64,000 nucleotides of DNA, taken from contig NZ_JACHEX010000005.1 in NCBI RefSeq assembly GCF_014201655.1, positions 62,001 to 126,000 of the forward strand, written 5' to 3'. Below are positions 17,958-28,354 of this stretch, piece after piece (the stretch's first letter is position 1; the number at the start of each line of letters is the position of its first letter). Origin of the DNA: Thermosipho japonicus. GTDB lineage: Bacteria > Thermotogota > Thermotogae > Thermotogales > Fervidobacteriaceae. The notes beneath the pieces are model-generated. The model saw only the letters and a list, made by a program, of their open reading frames with translations, did no database searches and had not been told where the DNA came from. The position numbers and the translations under genes were made by a program.

Positions 17958-19091
17958 ATGAAAATACCACTTTCAAATGCTTCGATTTCAAAAGAAGATA
18001 TTGATGAGGTTTTAAACGTTTTAAAAAGTGGTAGATTAGCGTTAGGTCCTTACCTAGAAAAATTCGAAGATATAGTAGCAAAATATATCGGAGTAAAATA
18101 TGCTATTGCTGTCAATAGCGGAACTTCAGCACTACATTTGATACTAAAATCATTATCTTTTCAAGAAGACGATATAATATTAGTTCCTTCATTTACTTTT
18201 ATTGCCTCTGCAAATGTTGCACTTTTTGAAAAAGGCGTTCCAGTATTTATAGATATTGAAAAAGATACAGGTAATATAGATCCAGATGCTATAGAAGAAT
18301 TCATGGAAATGGTACATTCAGGTAAAACAAAATATGATCCTAAAAAAGTAAAGTTTTTAATGGCCGTAGATATATTTGGGCATCCATTAAATTGGGAAAA
18401 AATTATAAAAATTGCGGAAAAATATAACATTCAAATCATTGAAGACTCATGTGAGGCTTTGGGAAGTGAATATAAAGGAAAAAAATGTGGCACTTTTGGT
18501 AAAGCTGGTGCTTTCGCTTTTTATCCTAACAAGCAAATAACCACTGGTGAAGGTGGAATAATAGTAACCAACGACGAAAAAATAGCTCATCTTTCCAGAG
18601 CTATGCGTAATCAAGGAAGAACAAACAATGGCTGGCTATCTCATGAAATAATTGGTTATAACTATAGGTTAGATGAAATGTCTGCTGCTCTTGGATATTC
18701 ACAAATGAAAAAAATTGACTATATTATTGAAAAAAGGAATAAAGTTGCAATGTATTATAACAAAATTTTAGATTTTGTTGAAACTCCAACTATAAAAGAC
18801 TATGTTACAAAAATGTCTTGGTTTGTTTACGTTGTAAAATTGCCTGAAGGTGTTGATATAAATAAGGTTATAAACTATTTAAGTGAAAATGGCATAGAAT
18901 CCAGAAACTACTTTTCTCCAGTACATCTTCAACCATTATACAGAAATTTGGGATACAAAGAAGGTATGTTACCTGTAACAGAAGAACTTTCGAAAAGAAC
19001 ACTTGCAATTCCATTTTACACAGATCTAAAAAAGGAAGATCAAGATAAAGTTGCTTATTATCTAAAAAAATCTATTGAATTATTCTCATAG
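17958..19091 (+). CDS. DegT/DnrJ/EryC1-family sugar aminotransferase
   Basis: The 377-residue PLP enzyme has the family order: GRLALGPYLEKFE near the N-terminus, AVNSGTSALHL, VDIFGHP, EDSCEALGSEYKGKKCG and the PLP lysine (Lys192) in YPNKQITTGEGG. These enzymes aminate keto-sugars for surface polysaccharide or lipid carrier precursors. An insert of about 15 residues at 108-128 separates it from the shortest members. The ATG follows GGGGG. No other sugar-nucleotide genes are next to it, so the substrate is unknown. Confidence 0.88.
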   Translation: MKIPLSNASISKEDIDEVLNVLKSGRLALGPYLEKFEDIVAKYIGVKYAIAVNSGTSALHLILKSLSFQEDDIILVPSFTFIASANVALFEKGVPVFIDIEKDTGNIDPDAIEEFMEMVHSGKTKYDPKKVKFLMAVDIFGHPLNWEKIIKIAEKYNIQIIEDSCEALGSEYKGKKCGTFGKAGAFAFYPNKQITTGEGGIIVTNDEKIAHLSRAMRNQGRTNNGWLSHEIIGYNYRLDEMSAALGYSQMKKIDYIIEKRNKVAMYYNKILDFVETPTIKDYVTKMSWFVYVVKLPEGVDINKVINYLSENGIESRNYFSPVHLQPLYRNLGYKEGMLPVTEELSKRTLAIPFYTDLKKEDQDKVAYYLKKSIELFS

Positions 19092-19102
19092 GTGGGATAG
19101 TT

Positions 19103-20557
19103 ATGATTTTTGCAATAATCTCATCAATTCTTACAGCACTTTCAATGCCAGGCTTTTTATGGGGCGGTATTGTTTGGTTTTCACTAATATTTTTATTTAA
19201 ATCAATGGAAAATAGGAAACTTTCATTTTTGTATGCATTTTTATATGAATACTTATTGATTTTTATCTCAATGTATTGGGTAATTCCAATTCTTACAAAA
19301 AATCTTCCAGAATTTTTTGGAAAATTTTCTTCTGTAACTGGTTTCTTTGTATATTTGCTTTTATGTCTAGTTGAAGCTATTCCTTTTCTATTATTTGGCG
19401 CATTATATAGTTATTTTATAGACAGAATAAAAGGCGATATTCCAAAAGCTCTATTTGTATCTTCTGCATTTACATTTTCAGAGTTTTTACGCGGAATTGG
19501 TGAACTAGGGTTTACTGGTATTCGACTTTCCGATGCATTATATAAAGATATTGGTATTATTCAAATTGCATCAATTACAGGAACCCTTGGAATAGTGTTT
19601 TTAATAGTATTCATTAATTACATACTCTACATTAAAAAGTCAAAAATACAAGTAATTATAATTACAATTAGCTTTATATATCTTGCAAATTGGATAGTTT
19701 CAACTAACCTTCCACTTAATAGCGCTAATGTTCCAATAGTTGCAGTTCAAACAAACTACGAACAACAAGTAAAATACACATCAAAAATCGAAAAAATTAT
19801 GTACAACATTGAAAATTTAATTGCTAATACCCCCAATAACTACCTTCATATCTTGCCAGAGGCAGTTTTTGCAACTGAGGATATCAGAAATTCTCAGCTT
19901 GAAGAAAAATTAAAAAATATAAGCAAAAGAAAACCTATTATTTTAGGTTTTCCAACTTATGACTTACAACCTAAAAATAGTGCTTTAGTTTATGCCAACG
20001 GAAATCTAGTAGGTAAGTACGATAAAATAAAACTTTTTCCATTTGTTGAGTTCTTACCCTATGAAAAATTCTTTAAAAAGTTTGAATTCTTAAAAGGAGT
20101 AGCTTATTTTACTCCAGGAGATGAATTCAAAACATTTAAAATCGATGGATTCCCTGAATTTGGTATTCAAATTTGTTTTGAAAGCTATTTCCCTGAAATT
20201 TCAAGAAATCTTTCAAATAATGGGGCAAAAGTTTTGTTTGTTATTACAAATGACGGTTGGTATAAGCATGATACTGCTTTATGGCAACATTTTTCAAAAA
20301 TTGTTTTTAGAGCAATAGAAAATCAAAGATATGTAGTACAGGTTTCAAACACAGGTATAAGTGGTGTAGTTGATAATTTTGGAAGAATTCAAAAAATCCT
20401 TCCACTTAGAAATCAAACAACTGGAATTTTAAACATAAGTGTAAAAAACACAAGAACATTTTATCAAAAATTCGGTGATTGGTTTTCTATACTCTCAATA
20501 CTTTTAACTTTATTAATTCCATTACTTTATAAAGACATAAGAAAAAATAGGATATAA
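19103..20557 (+). CDS. lnt: Apolipoprotein N-acyltransferase
   Basis: The 484-residue protein has about six N-terminal membrane segments and a C-terminal nitrilase domain. The catalytic triad of Lnt is visible: Glu253 (ILPEAVF), Lys308 (YDKIKLFPF) and Cys358 (QICFESYFPE). The enzyme adds the third acyl chain to lipoproteins at the inner membrane, which agrees with a bacterium that has an outer envelope. A short RBS (GGTGGGAT) lies before the ATG, 11 nt after the DegT gene. Confidence 0.93.
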   Translation: MIFAIISSILTALSMPGFLWGGIVWFSLIFLFKSMENRKLSFLYAFLYEYLLIFISMYWVIPILTKNLPEFFGKFSSVTGFFVYLLLCLVEAIPFLLFGALYSYFIDRIKGDIPKALFVSSAFTFSEFLRGIGELGFTGIRLSDALYKDIGIIQIASITGTLGIVFLIVFINYILYIKKSKIQVIIITISFIYLANWIVSTNLPLNSANVPIVAVQTNYEQQVKYTSKIEKIMYNIENLIANTPNNYLHILPEAVFATEDIRNSQLEEKLKNISKRKPIILGFPTYDLQPKNSALVYANGNLVGKYDKIKLFPFVEFLPYEKFFKKFEFLKGVAYFTPGDEFKTFKIDGFPEFGIQICFESYFPEISRNLSNNGAKVLFVITNDGWYKHDTALWQHFSKIVFRAIENQRYVVQVSNTGISGVVDNFGRIQKILPLRNQTTGILNISVKNTRTFYQKFGDWFSILSILLTLLIPLLYKDIRKNRI

Positions 20558-20572
20558 AAAAGGAGGAAGATT

Positions 20573-21865
20573 ATGACTAGACTTCATCCAAAGGTATTTA
20601 AATTACCAATTGATAAAATAAGAATGGGATATTATTCTGATAAGTATTTTACAAGGTATGTTGAAATTTTAAAACAAGATAACCACCATCCAAGAGTTTA
20701 CTACCAATTCTTTCCACGCCAAGATGCAACTATATGTGGTATTGATGAAGCACTTGCAATATTAAAGTTCTGTACTGGATACTATAAAGATGAAGATAAA
20801 GCAAGAGAATTATTCTCAAAAATGCTTGAAATAGATAAAAAGATGCAAAGTCTTAGTATTGAAGGAGATATAAATGAAATAGTTAAATTAACTGAAAACA
20901 AATGGCAGCTTAGATTAAAACTAAACGATCTCTGGGTAGATAAGTGGGATGAAATTGAAGTAAGAGCAGCATATGATGGAGATGATGTGAAAGAAGGGAC
21001 GCCTATTTTAACAATAGAAGGTGATCCTACATATTTTGGCTATCTTGAAACTGTATTGCTAGGTGTTATTGCAAGAGCTTCAAGTACAGCAACCGCAGTA
21101 AAAAGAGTCGTAAATGCTGCTAATGGAAAGCCAATCCTATTTTTTAGTGCACGCTTTGACCATTACTGGGTTCAAGCCACTGATGGCTATGCTGCACTAA
21201 AAGCTGGAGCTTTCGGTGTTTCTACAGATGCAAATGCTGACTATTGGGGTATTGAATCTATGGGAACAATCCCTCACGCCTTAATTGCCGCTTATAACGG
21301 ACAAACAGATATTGCATCAATTGCTTTTGATAAATATATGCCAGAACATGTAAATAGAATTTTCCTAGTAGATTGGGACAACGATGTAATAAACACAACT
21401 TTTAAAGTAGTAAAAAGCTTTTATGAATATGTCACGGGGAAAAAATTCATTTTAGGTCAGACAGATCCATCTATCATTATTGGAGAAGGTAAAAATAAAA
21501 TTTGGGGTGTAAGATTTGATACTTCAGGAAATTTAAGAGATAAATCCGTAGTTCCAAAAGATGAAAGTTCTTTTGGGGTTTGCCCAGAACTTGTCTGGCG
21601 TGCAAGACAAGAATTTGATAAAGTTGGACTAAAGGATTTGAAAATTGTAGTTTCTGGTGGTTTTGACGAAGAAAAAATAAGACTTTTTGAAAAGTTACAA
21701 GTTCCTGCCGATGTATATGGTGTTGGCTCAAAATTATTAAAGAAAAAGATTGATGTAACAGCAGATATAGTTGAGGTTAATGGAAAACCTTGCGCAAAAG
21801 TTGGGCGTTATAAAAAAGATAATTCCCATCTAAGTATAGTTCCAAAAAGGTTTTGGGAGAATTAA
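20573..21865 (+). CDS. pncB: Nicotinate phosphoribosyltransferase
   Basis: This 430-residue enzyme forms nicotinate mononucleotide from nicotinate and PRPP in NAD salvage. It has YQFFPRQDATICGIDEAL in the first third, the FFSARFDHYWV block, the MGTIPHAL segment with the candidate phosphorylated His, and DPSIIIGEGKNKIWGVRFDTSG near the PRPP site. It starts 15 nt after lnt behind AGGAGGAAG. Its length is within the family range. Confidence 0.9.
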   Translation: MTRLHPKVFKLPIDKIRMGYYSDKYFTRYVEILKQDNHHPRVYYQFFPRQDATICGIDEALAILKFCTGYYKDEDKARELFSKMLEIDKKMQSLSIEGDINEIVKLTENKWQLRLKLNDLWVDKWDEIEVRAAYDGDDVKEGTPILTIEGDPTYFGYLETVLLGVIARASSTATAVKRVVNAANGKPILFFSARFDHYWVQATDGYAALKAGAFGVSTDANADYWGIESMGTIPHALIAAYNGQTDIASIAFDKYMPEHVNRIFLVDWDNDVINTTFKVVKSFYEYVTGKKFILGQTDPSIIIGEGKNKIWGVRFDTSGNLRDKSVVPKDESSFGVCPELVWRARQEFDKVGLKDLKIVVSGGFDEEKIRLFEKLQVPADVYGVGSKLLKKKIDVTADIVEVNGKPCAKVGRYKKDNSHLSIVPKRFWEN

Positions 21866-21982
21866 CATAAATTAACACGACAAAGAATGAACATAAATAT
21901 TTTTAATAATTGCATTTTATTGTTCATAACTGAATTTTAACAGTTTAAATTCTGGTGTTAGAATATGAATGGAGATGAAATT

Positions 21983-23293
21983 GTGTGGAAAAAACTTTTA
22001 GAAGTTGATGGAGAAATAAACGCAAAGTTAATTGAAGGAATGCTAAAAACAAACAATATCGATTGTGTCATAAAATCAGTTGATGAACCATTTCCCAAAG
22101 CTTACTTTGGTTCAACTTCTTTTTTTGAAATTTATGTACCTAAAGATCTTTTTGATGAAGCAAATAATTTGCTTAATTCTTTTAAAAAGGAGGAATTATA
22201 TATGAAATATACACCATTGTATGAGCAGCATGTAAAGTTAGGGGCCAAGATGGTTGATTTTGCAGGTTTTCAAATGCCTATTCAATATACTGGGATTAAA
22301 GATGAAGTAATTGCTGTAAGAAAAGATGTTGGTATGTTTGATGTTTCTCACATGGGACAAGTATCAGTTGAAGGAAAAGATTCAACTAATTTTGTTAATT
22401 ATTTAATTACCAATGATTTTAAAAATCTCTCAAATGGTGAAATTGTTTATACAGCGATGTGTAATGAAAATGGAGGCTTCATAGACGATTTGCTTGCTTA
22501 TAAAATCTCAGACGAAAAAGCTTTCCTTGTTATAAATGCTGCAAATATTGAAAAAGACTTTGAATGGATGAAAAAAGTAGCATTAAACTTTGATATCAAG
22601 TTAGAAAATAAATCAGATGACTATGCGCTTATAGCAATACAAGGCCCAAATGCACAAAAGACTTTGCAAAAATTGACTGATATAGATTTAGAAAGTATAG
22701 GATACTATACATTTGCTTTTGGAAAAGTAAAAGATGTTAAAGCTTTAATATCTAGAACAGGTTATACAGGAGAAGATGGTTTTGAAATTTATACTACTGA
22801 TAAAGATGGAATAGTAAAAATATGGGAAGAATTACTTAATTTAGGTGTTAAACCCGCAGGACTTGGCGCAAGAGATACTTTGAGGCTTGAAGCTTCACTA
22901 CTACTATATGGCAATGACATGGATGAAACAGTAACACCACTAGAAGCAGGTATAAAATGGGCCGTAAAATTTGACAAAGAATTTGTCGGAAAAGCTGCTT
23001 TAGAAAAGCAACTTGAAGAAGGTTTAAAAAGAAGATTAAAAGGTTTCAAATTAATAGATAAGGGAATAGCAAGACACGGTTACAAGGTTTTCAAAGATGG
23101 AAAGGAAATTGGTATAGTTACAAGTGGCACCTTTTCACCTACGTTAAATGAATCAATTGGTATGGCATTAATAGAAACTGGTTATAAGTCAGGAGATACA
23201 ATTGAAATAGAAATTAGAAACAAATTGGTTAAAGCTGAAATAGTTAAAATGCCATTTTATAGGGGAAGTGTAAGATCAAAAAAGAAAAAATAA
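21983..23293 (+). CDS. gcvT: DUF2007-like domain fused in frame to glycine cleavage T protein
   Basis: The frame encodes two modules without a stop between them. Residues 1-73 (from GTG 21983, behind GGAGATG) resemble the DUF2007 putative signal-transducing domain: WKKLLEVDGEINAKLIEGML and FEIYVPKDLFDEANNLL. From the ATG at 22202 the remaining 363 residues are a full-length aminomethyltransferase with YEQHVKLGAKMVDFAGFQMP, FDVSHMGQ, the SRTGYTGEDGFEIY folate block and AGLGARDTLRLEA. The T protein passes the methylene group to tetrahydrofolate. A strong internal ribosome site precedes 22202, so free GcvT may also be made. The frame itself opens at 21965. Confidence 0.9.
   Translation: MWKKLLEVDGEINAKLIEGMLKTNNIDCVIKSVDEPFPKAYFGSTSFFEIYVPKDLFDEANNLLNSFKKEELYMKYTPLYEQHVKLGAKMVDFAGFQMPIQYTGIKDEVIAVRKDVGMFDVSHMGQVSVEGKDSTNFVNYLITNDFKNLSNGEIVYTAMCNENGGFIDDLLAYKISDEKAFLVINAANIEKDFEWMKKVALNFDIKLENKSDDYALIAIQGPNAQKTLQKLTDIDLESIGYYTFAFGKVKDVKALISRTGYTGEDGFEIYTTDKDGIVKIWEELLNLGVKPAGLGARDTLRLEASLLLYGNDMDETVTPLEAGIKWAVKFDKEFVGKAALEKQLEEGLKRRLKGFKLIDKGIARHGYKVFKDGKEIGIVTSGTFSPTLNESIGMALIETGYKSGDTIEIEIRNKLVKAEIVKMPFYRGSVRSKKKK
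22187..22204 (+). promoter_or_regulatory. Internal ribosome binding site and ATG for GcvT
   Basis: AAGGAGG at 22187-22193 lies 8 nt ahead of ATG 22202, exactly where GcvT proteins normally begin (MKYTPLYEQH). It is in frame with the upstream DUF2007-like domain, which lacks a stop codon. Confidence 0.75.
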
Positions 23294-23314
23294 TAAAAGA
23301 AAGGATGAGTGAAT

Positions 23315-24634
23315 ATGCATAGATATATTCCACATACTGAAGAAGAAATAAAAGAAATGTTAAAAGAAATAGGTATTAATTCTATAGAAGATTTATATAT
23401 GGATGTTCCAAAAACAATTGAAGAATACAATCTTGAAAACGGAAAAGATGAATTTTCAGTTTTAAAAGAAATTAAATCATTAAGTAAACTCAACAAAGTC
23501 TTTGAACCAGAAAAGGTTTTTGCAGGTGCTGGAATATATTTTCATTACATTCCAACTGTAGTTGAAACATTATCCAATAACCAAAATTTCGTTACTGCAT
23601 ATACACCTTATCAAGCTGAAGTATCCCAAGGAACCTTGCAAGCTTTATTTGAATATCAAACAATGATGTGTGAACTTACTGGAATGGATGTAGCAAATTC
23701 TTCAATGTATGACGGAGCAACTGCCCTTGCTGAAGCAATGTTAATGGCTGTTAGAATTAATAATAAAACAAAAATTCTTGCCGCTGGTTCTATAAACCCT
23801 GAATTTTTGGCTACAAGCAAAACATATTGTACTCCCCAAAATATTGAAATTGAAACTGTTAAATGGACCGAAAGTGGAACAATAGATCTAGAAGATCTAA
23901 AATCTAAGATTGACGATAACACCTCGGCTGTTGTAGTTGGTTATCCTAACTTTTTTGGAATTGTAGAAGATTTAAAACAGATTAAAGAAATACTTCCAGA
24001 CAATGTGGTTTATATAGTAGTAAGTGAACCAATAGCGCTTTCAATCTTGGAAGCTCCTGGTAAATTTGGTGCTGACATTGTTGTTGGTGAAGGTCAATCT
24101 CTTGGAATAACACCAAATTACGGCGGACCTGGAATAGGTTTCTTCACAACTTTAGCAAAACACGTAAGAAAGATGCCTGGAAGAATAATTGGCGAAACAA
24201 AAGACGTTGATGGAAAAAAAGGTTACGTTATGATTTTACAAACCAGAGAACAACATATTAGAAGAGCTAAAGCAACTTCAAACATTTGTTCCAATCATGC
24301 ATTAATGGCTCTTAAAAATGCAATTTATATGTCTGTTATAGGACCTGAAGGACTTAGAAAAGTAGCAAGAATGTCTTATAACGCTACTCATTATCTTGCA
24401 GAAAAATTAGTTGAAAAAGGTTACAATTTGACATTTAATGGACCTTTCTTTAACGAATTTGTATTTAATGCAGGAGAAAACTATTATGAGAAATGGAAAA
24501 CAATGGCCAATGAAGGAATTCTTGGTCCTCTGCCATTAGAAAAGGCAATGCCAAACTTTAAAAATTCTGCTCTTGCATGCTGTACTGAAGTAAACACAAA
24601 AGAAAGCATTGATGAGCTATTAAAACATTTTTAA
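23315..24634 (+). CDS. gcvPA: Glycine dehydrogenase (decarboxylating) subunit 1
   Basis: This 439-residue protein is the N-terminal half of the P protein: RYIPHTEEEIKEML, the YTPYQAEVSQGTLQALFEYQ block, SMYDGATALAEA and LGITPNYGGPGIGFF. With GcvPB it decarboxylates glycine and loads the aminomethyl group on the H protein lipoate. The frame opens with GTG at 23309, but AAGGATGAG is better placed for ATG 23315. In the sequence it follows gcvT directly, with no gcvH between them. Confidence 0.95.
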   Translation: MHRYIPHTEEEIKEMLKEIGINSIEDLYMDVPKTIEEYNLENGKDEFSVLKEIKSLSKLNKVFEPEKVFAGAGIYFHYIPTVVETLSNNQNFVTAYTPYQAEVSQGTLQALFEYQTMMCELTGMDVANSSMYDGATALAEAMLMAVRINNKTKILAAGSINPEFLATSKTYCTPQNIEIETVKWTESGTIDLEDLKSKIDDNTSAVVVGYPNFFGIVEDLKQIKEILPDNVVYIVVSEPIALSILEAPGKFGADIVVGEGQSLGITPNYGGPGIGFFTTLAKHVRKMPGRIIGETKDVDGKKGYVMILQTREQHIRRAKATSNICSNHALMALKNAIYMSVIGPEGLRKVARMSYNATHYLAEKLVEKGYNLTFNGPFFNEFVFNAGENYYEKWKTMANEGILGPLPLEKAMPNFKNSALACCTEVNTKESIDELLKHF

Positions 24635-24653
24635 TAAGATTGGAGGGAAATAA

Positions 24654-26096
24654 ATGACAATTTTTGAAATCTCCAAAGAAGGAAGAATAGGTTTTCAGTT
24701 ACCTGACAACAATATAAAAGATTTCGAAATAAATCTCCCAGAACATCTTTTAAGAAAATCTTTGCCAAGACTTCCTCAAGTTAGCGAAGTTGACGTTGTA
24801 AGACATTATACCAATCTTTCTACAAAAAATTATTCAGTTGACGTTGGTTTTTACCCACTTGGTTCATGTACAATGAAATACAATCCAAAAGTAAATGAGA
24901 AAGTAGCTTCATTTGAAGAATTTAGTATGATTCATCCATTTCAGCCTCATGAAACTGTTCAAGGTGCTTTAAAGTTAATGTATGATCTCAAAGAAATGCT
25001 CTGTGAGATTACTGGAATGGATGATATGACGTTAATACCATCTGCAGGTGCTCATGGTGAGTTAACTGGAATGTTAATATCAAGAGCCTATCACTTAAGT
25101 CGTGGTGATACCAAAAGAACAAAGGTAATTGTACCTGACAGTGCTCATGGAACAAACCCAGCTTCAGCTAGAATGGCTGGATTTGATGTAATTGAACTAA
25201 AATCAGGACCAGATGGAAGAGTTGACTTAAATGAACTTGAAAAAGTTTTAGATGAGACTGTTGCAGTAATCATGCTTACAAACCCAAATACTCTTGGATT
25301 ATTTGAAAAAGATATATTAAAAATTGCACAAATGGCACACGAAAAAGGTGCTCTTCTCTATTATGATGGAGCAAATTTAAATGCAATTTTGGGAAGAACA
25401 AGACCTGGAGATATGGGATTCGATATTGTCCACCTAAATCTTCATAAAACATTTAGCACTCCTCACGGAATGGGAGGACCTGGAAGCGGACCAGTTGGTG
25501 TAAAAAAACACCTTGCTAAGTTCTTACCAATTCCAGAAATAGTTAAAACTGAAGATAAATACACATTAAATTATAATAAACCTGAAAGCATAGGATTTAT
25601 AAGAAGCTATTTTGGAAATTTCTCGGTCATGGTTAGAGCATATACATATATTAAAACAATGGGAAAAGATGGATTAAAAAGGGTTGGAGAAATGGCTGTT
25701 TTAAACGCCAACTATTTGAGAGTTAAAGTAAGCAAAATAATGGATATTGCATATCCAGGTATATGTATGCACGAATTTGTATCTACGTGTGAAAAATTAA
25801 CAAAAGAGACCGGTGTGAAAGCATTAGATATTGCTAAAAGATTATTAGACTACGGAATCCACGCTCCAACGATGTATTTCCCATTAATTGTCCATGAAGA
25901 CTTTATGATTGAACCTACTGAAACTGAAAGTAAAGATACATTAGATAAATTTGCTCAAATACTTGAAAAAATATTTAACGAAGCACGTGAAAATCCTGAA
26001 CTCATAAAAGGTGCACCATATAACACTCCTGTAAGACGTCTTGACGATGTAAGTGCTTCAAGAAAACCAGTATTTAAATACAATTTTGAGGAGTGA
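24654..26096 (+). CDS. gcvPB: Glycine dehydrogenase (decarboxylating) subunit 2
   Basis: The 480-residue C-terminal half of the P protein carries the PLP site: the lysine of [18 protein letters not shown], together with [17 protein letters not shown] near residue 60 and [12 protein letters not shown]. It starts 19 nt after gcvPA behind TTGGAGG and overlaps the RBS region of the alcohol dehydrogenase gene. The split P protein is the form common in thermophilic bacteria and Gram-positives. Confidence 0.96.
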   Translation: MTIFEISKEGRIGFQLPDNNIKDFEINLPEHLLRKSLPRLPQVSEVDVVRHYTNLSTKNYSVDVGFYPLGSCTMKYNPKVNEKVASFEEFSMIHPFQPHETVQGALKLMYDLKEMLCEITGMDDMTLIPSAGAHGELTGMLISRAYHLSRGDTKRTKVIVPDSAHGTNPASARMAGFDVIELKSGPDGRVDLNELEKVLDETVAVIMLTNPNTLGLFEKDILKIAQMAHEKGALLYYDGANLNAILGRTRPGDMGFDIVHLNLHKTFSTPHGMGGPGSGPVGVKKHLAKFLPIPEIVKTEDKYTLNYNKPESIGFIRSYFGNFSVMVRAYTYIKTMGKDGLKRVGEMAVLNANYLRVKVSKIMDIAYPGICMHEFVSTCEKLTKETGVKALDIAKRLLDYGIHAPTMYFPLIVHEDFMIEPTETESKDTLDKFAQILEKIFNEARENPELIKGAPYNTPVRRLDDVSASRKPVFKYNFEE

Positions 26097-26101
26097 TAAT
26101 A

Positions 26102-27181
26102 TTGAGATTCTTTCTTCCAACAAAGGTTTTCTTCGAAGACAACTACAATGAATCAATAGATGAAATAAAAAAGTTAGGTGAAAGCTTTTTAATAATAACA
26201 GGAAAAAGCTCTAAAAAAAATGGAAGTCTTGAGGAATTAACAAATATCTTAGAAAAATTGAACAAAAAATATGAAATTTTTGACGAAACACTTGAAAACC
26301 CTCCTAAAGAGATGATAGAAGAAATTATAAGGAAATTTGGTAAAAATTGGGATGTAATTGTTGGTCTTGGCGGCGGTAGCCCAATGGACACCGCCAAGGC
26401 TATTGCTGTCTTGTGTAAAAACGATATTTCAATTGAGGATCTTTATGATCAAGATAAATACAAAACTGCATCTAAAATAATTTGTATTCCAACAACCTCG
26501 GGTACAGGAAGTGAGGTAACACAATATTCTGTACTAACTATCAATAACGTAAAAAAAGGATTTAAACATGAAATAGTATTCCCTACATTGTCAATTCTTG
26601 AGCCTAAATATACTTTAACCATGTCAAAAGAACTTACAATTTCTACGGGTCTTGACGCCTTGTCACATGCAATTGAGTCTGCACTTTCTCTGAAGTCAAA
26701 TTCTTTCTCCGACCTTTATGCATTCAAAGCAATTGAAATCATTTCTCAAGATTTACCAAAACTCGTTAACAATCTTTCTGACTATTCATTAAGAAAAAAT
26801 TTAATGCTTGCATCAATGTATGCAGGGGTAGCTATAAGTGTTACTGGAACAACAATAGCACATTCATTGGGATACTCTCTTACAACTGACAAAAATATTA
26901 AACATGGTCTTGCCACAGCAGTTTTTCTACCTTTTGAAATCGAAAACTCAGGCTCAAATAAAGCCGAAGAGATTAAAGCAATCATGGGAAATACCCTTGA
27001 TTTTCTTAAAAAACTAGAAATCAAATTAAATTTTGAATTTAGTGAAAATGAAATTGAAAAATGGGCAGAAAGAGTTAAAAATTCTTCTCATGTAAAAGTT
27101 ACACCTGGAAATTATACTAAAGAGAAAATTATAAAAGCTTATAAATGGTTCTTTGATGAATCTGGTTTATTTGGAGGGTAA
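26102..27181 (+). CDS. Iron-containing alcohol dehydrogenase
   Basis: The 359-residue Fe-ADH-family protein has GLGGGSPMDTAKA for NAD(P)H binding, TTSGTGSEVTQYSV, and the metal ligands in GLDALSHAIES (Asp and His) and in GTTIAHSLG and KHGLATA (two His). These enzymes interconvert aldehydes and alcohols, typically as reductases in fermenters. A GTG at 26093 opens the frame but lies within the GAGGAG ribosome site, so TTG 26102 is preferred. It follows gcvPB at once, but a functional link to glycine cleavage is not evident. Confidence 0.88.
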   Translation: MRFFLPTKVFFEDNYNESIDEIKKLGESFLIITGKSSKKNGSLEELTNILEKLNKKYEIFDETLENPPKEMIEEIIRKFGKNWDVIVGLGGGSPMDTAKAIAVLCKNDISIEDLYDQDKYKTASKIICIPTTSGTGSEVTQYSVLTINNVKKGFKHEIVFPTLSILEPKYTLTMSKELTISTGLDALSHAIESALSLKSNSFSDLYAFKAIEIISQDLPKLVNNLSDYSLRKNLMLASMYAGVAISVTGTTIAHSLGYSLTTDKNIKHGLATAVFLPFEIENSGSNKAEEIKAIMGNTLDFLKKLEIKLNFEFSENEIEKWAERVKNSSHVKVTPGNYTKEKIIKAYKWFFDESGLFGG

Positions 27182-27183
27182 TA

Positions 27184-28353
27184 ATGAAAGTTTATTTAAA
27201 GAAAAACATTAAAAATAGAGTTAAAAATGGACATCCATGGATTTATGAAAATGAAATCGAACACATTGATGGAACACCTCAAAATGGTGAGGTTGTTAGT
27301 GTCTTTAACCATGAAAAGCATTTTGTTGGTAAAGGTTACATTAATTTTAACTCTAAAATAAGGGTTAGAATCTTAACAAGATTAAATGAAGAAATAGACA
27401 AAAGTTTTTTTGAAAAAAGAATAAAAGAAGCATTATTTAGGAGAAATCCCAAAGAAAAAAGCTTTAGAATAATTTTTTCAGAAGCCGATAATTTACCTGG
27501 AATCATAGCAGACAAATTTGGAGATTATATAGTAATTGAAATTAACACTCTTGGAATGGAAAAGTTTAAAAACGAAATTTTAGATATTTTGATAAATACT
27601 TTTTCACCAAAAGGAATATTTGAAAAATCAGAAAGTACATCAAGAGTAAAAGAAGGACTTCAAAAACATGTTGGTTGGATCTATAAATCAGGGCCTGAAT
27701 TAATACCTTATAAAGTAAATGATATTTTATTCTTTGCTGATACTTTAGGACAAAAAACTGGGGCATTTTTAGATCAAAGATTCAATGCATTATCACTAAA
27801 AAATTATTCAAAAGATGCCATATGCCTAGACGCATTTTGTTATACTGGAAATTTTGGAATGCATATGCTAAAGTTTGGTGCAAAACATGTAACGTTTTTA
27901 GATTATTCTGAAAGAGCAATTGAAGTGGTAAATATTACTGCTAAGAAAAACAATTTTAAAAATTACGACACTATAATCGGAAATGCCTTTGACATTTTAA
28001 AATCTTATGACAACAATTCAAAAATATTTGATATTATCTCAATTGATCCACCAGCTTTTGCAAAAAATGCGAATAGCAAAGCTAATGCAAAAAGAGGTTA
28101 TAAAGAGATAAATTTAAGAGCTATGAAAATACTTAAAAATAATGGACTACTTGCAACATCATCCTGTACTCAAGTAATAACAGAAGAAGATTTTAAAAAT
28201 ATTATATTTTCAGCAGCAGTTGATGCTGGAAAATTAGCAAGAGTGCTCTTTCGTGGAGATCAACCATATGATCACCCTTATGTATTAAATATTCTTGAAA
28301 CAAAATATCTTAAATTTTTACTTTTACAACTTGAAAATATGAAAGGTGTGTAA
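27184..28353 (+). CDS. RlmI-like class I SAM-dependent rRNA methyltransferase
   Basis: The 389-residue protein starts with a PUA-type RNA-binding module (KNRVKNGHPWIYENEIEHI), followed by a linker domain and a Rossmann methyltransferase with LDAFCYTGNFGMH, FLDYSERAIEV and the catalytic IDPPAFAKN. This is the architecture of the m5C methyltransferases RlmI and related YccW/YwbD proteins that modify 23S rRNA. It begins 3 nt after the alcohol dehydrogenase stop, behind TTGGAGGG. Confidence 0.88.
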   Translation: MKVYLKKNIKNRVKNGHPWIYENEIEHIDGTPQNGEVVSVFNHEKHFVGKGYINFNSKIRVRILTRLNEEIDKSFFEKRIKEALFRRNPKEKSFRIIFSEADNLPGIIADKFGDYIVIEINTLGMEKFKNEILDILINTFSPKGIFEKSESTSRVKEGLQKHVGWIYKSGPELIPYKVNDILFFADTLGQKTGAFLDQRFNALSLKNYSKDAICLDAFCYTGNFGMHMLKFGAKHVTFLDYSERAIEVVNITAKKNNFKNYDTIIGNAFDILKSYDNNSKIFDIISIDPPAFAKNANSKANAKRGYKEINLRAMKILKNNGLLATSSCTQVITEEDFKNIIFSAAVDAGKLARVLFRGDQPYDHPYVLNILETKYLKFLLLQLENMKGV

Positions 28354-28354
28354 A

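Noticed and set aside
21866-21964. Possible glycine riboswitch before gcvT
   Set aside because: Only 99 nt are available and the conserved glycine aptamer segments were not seen.
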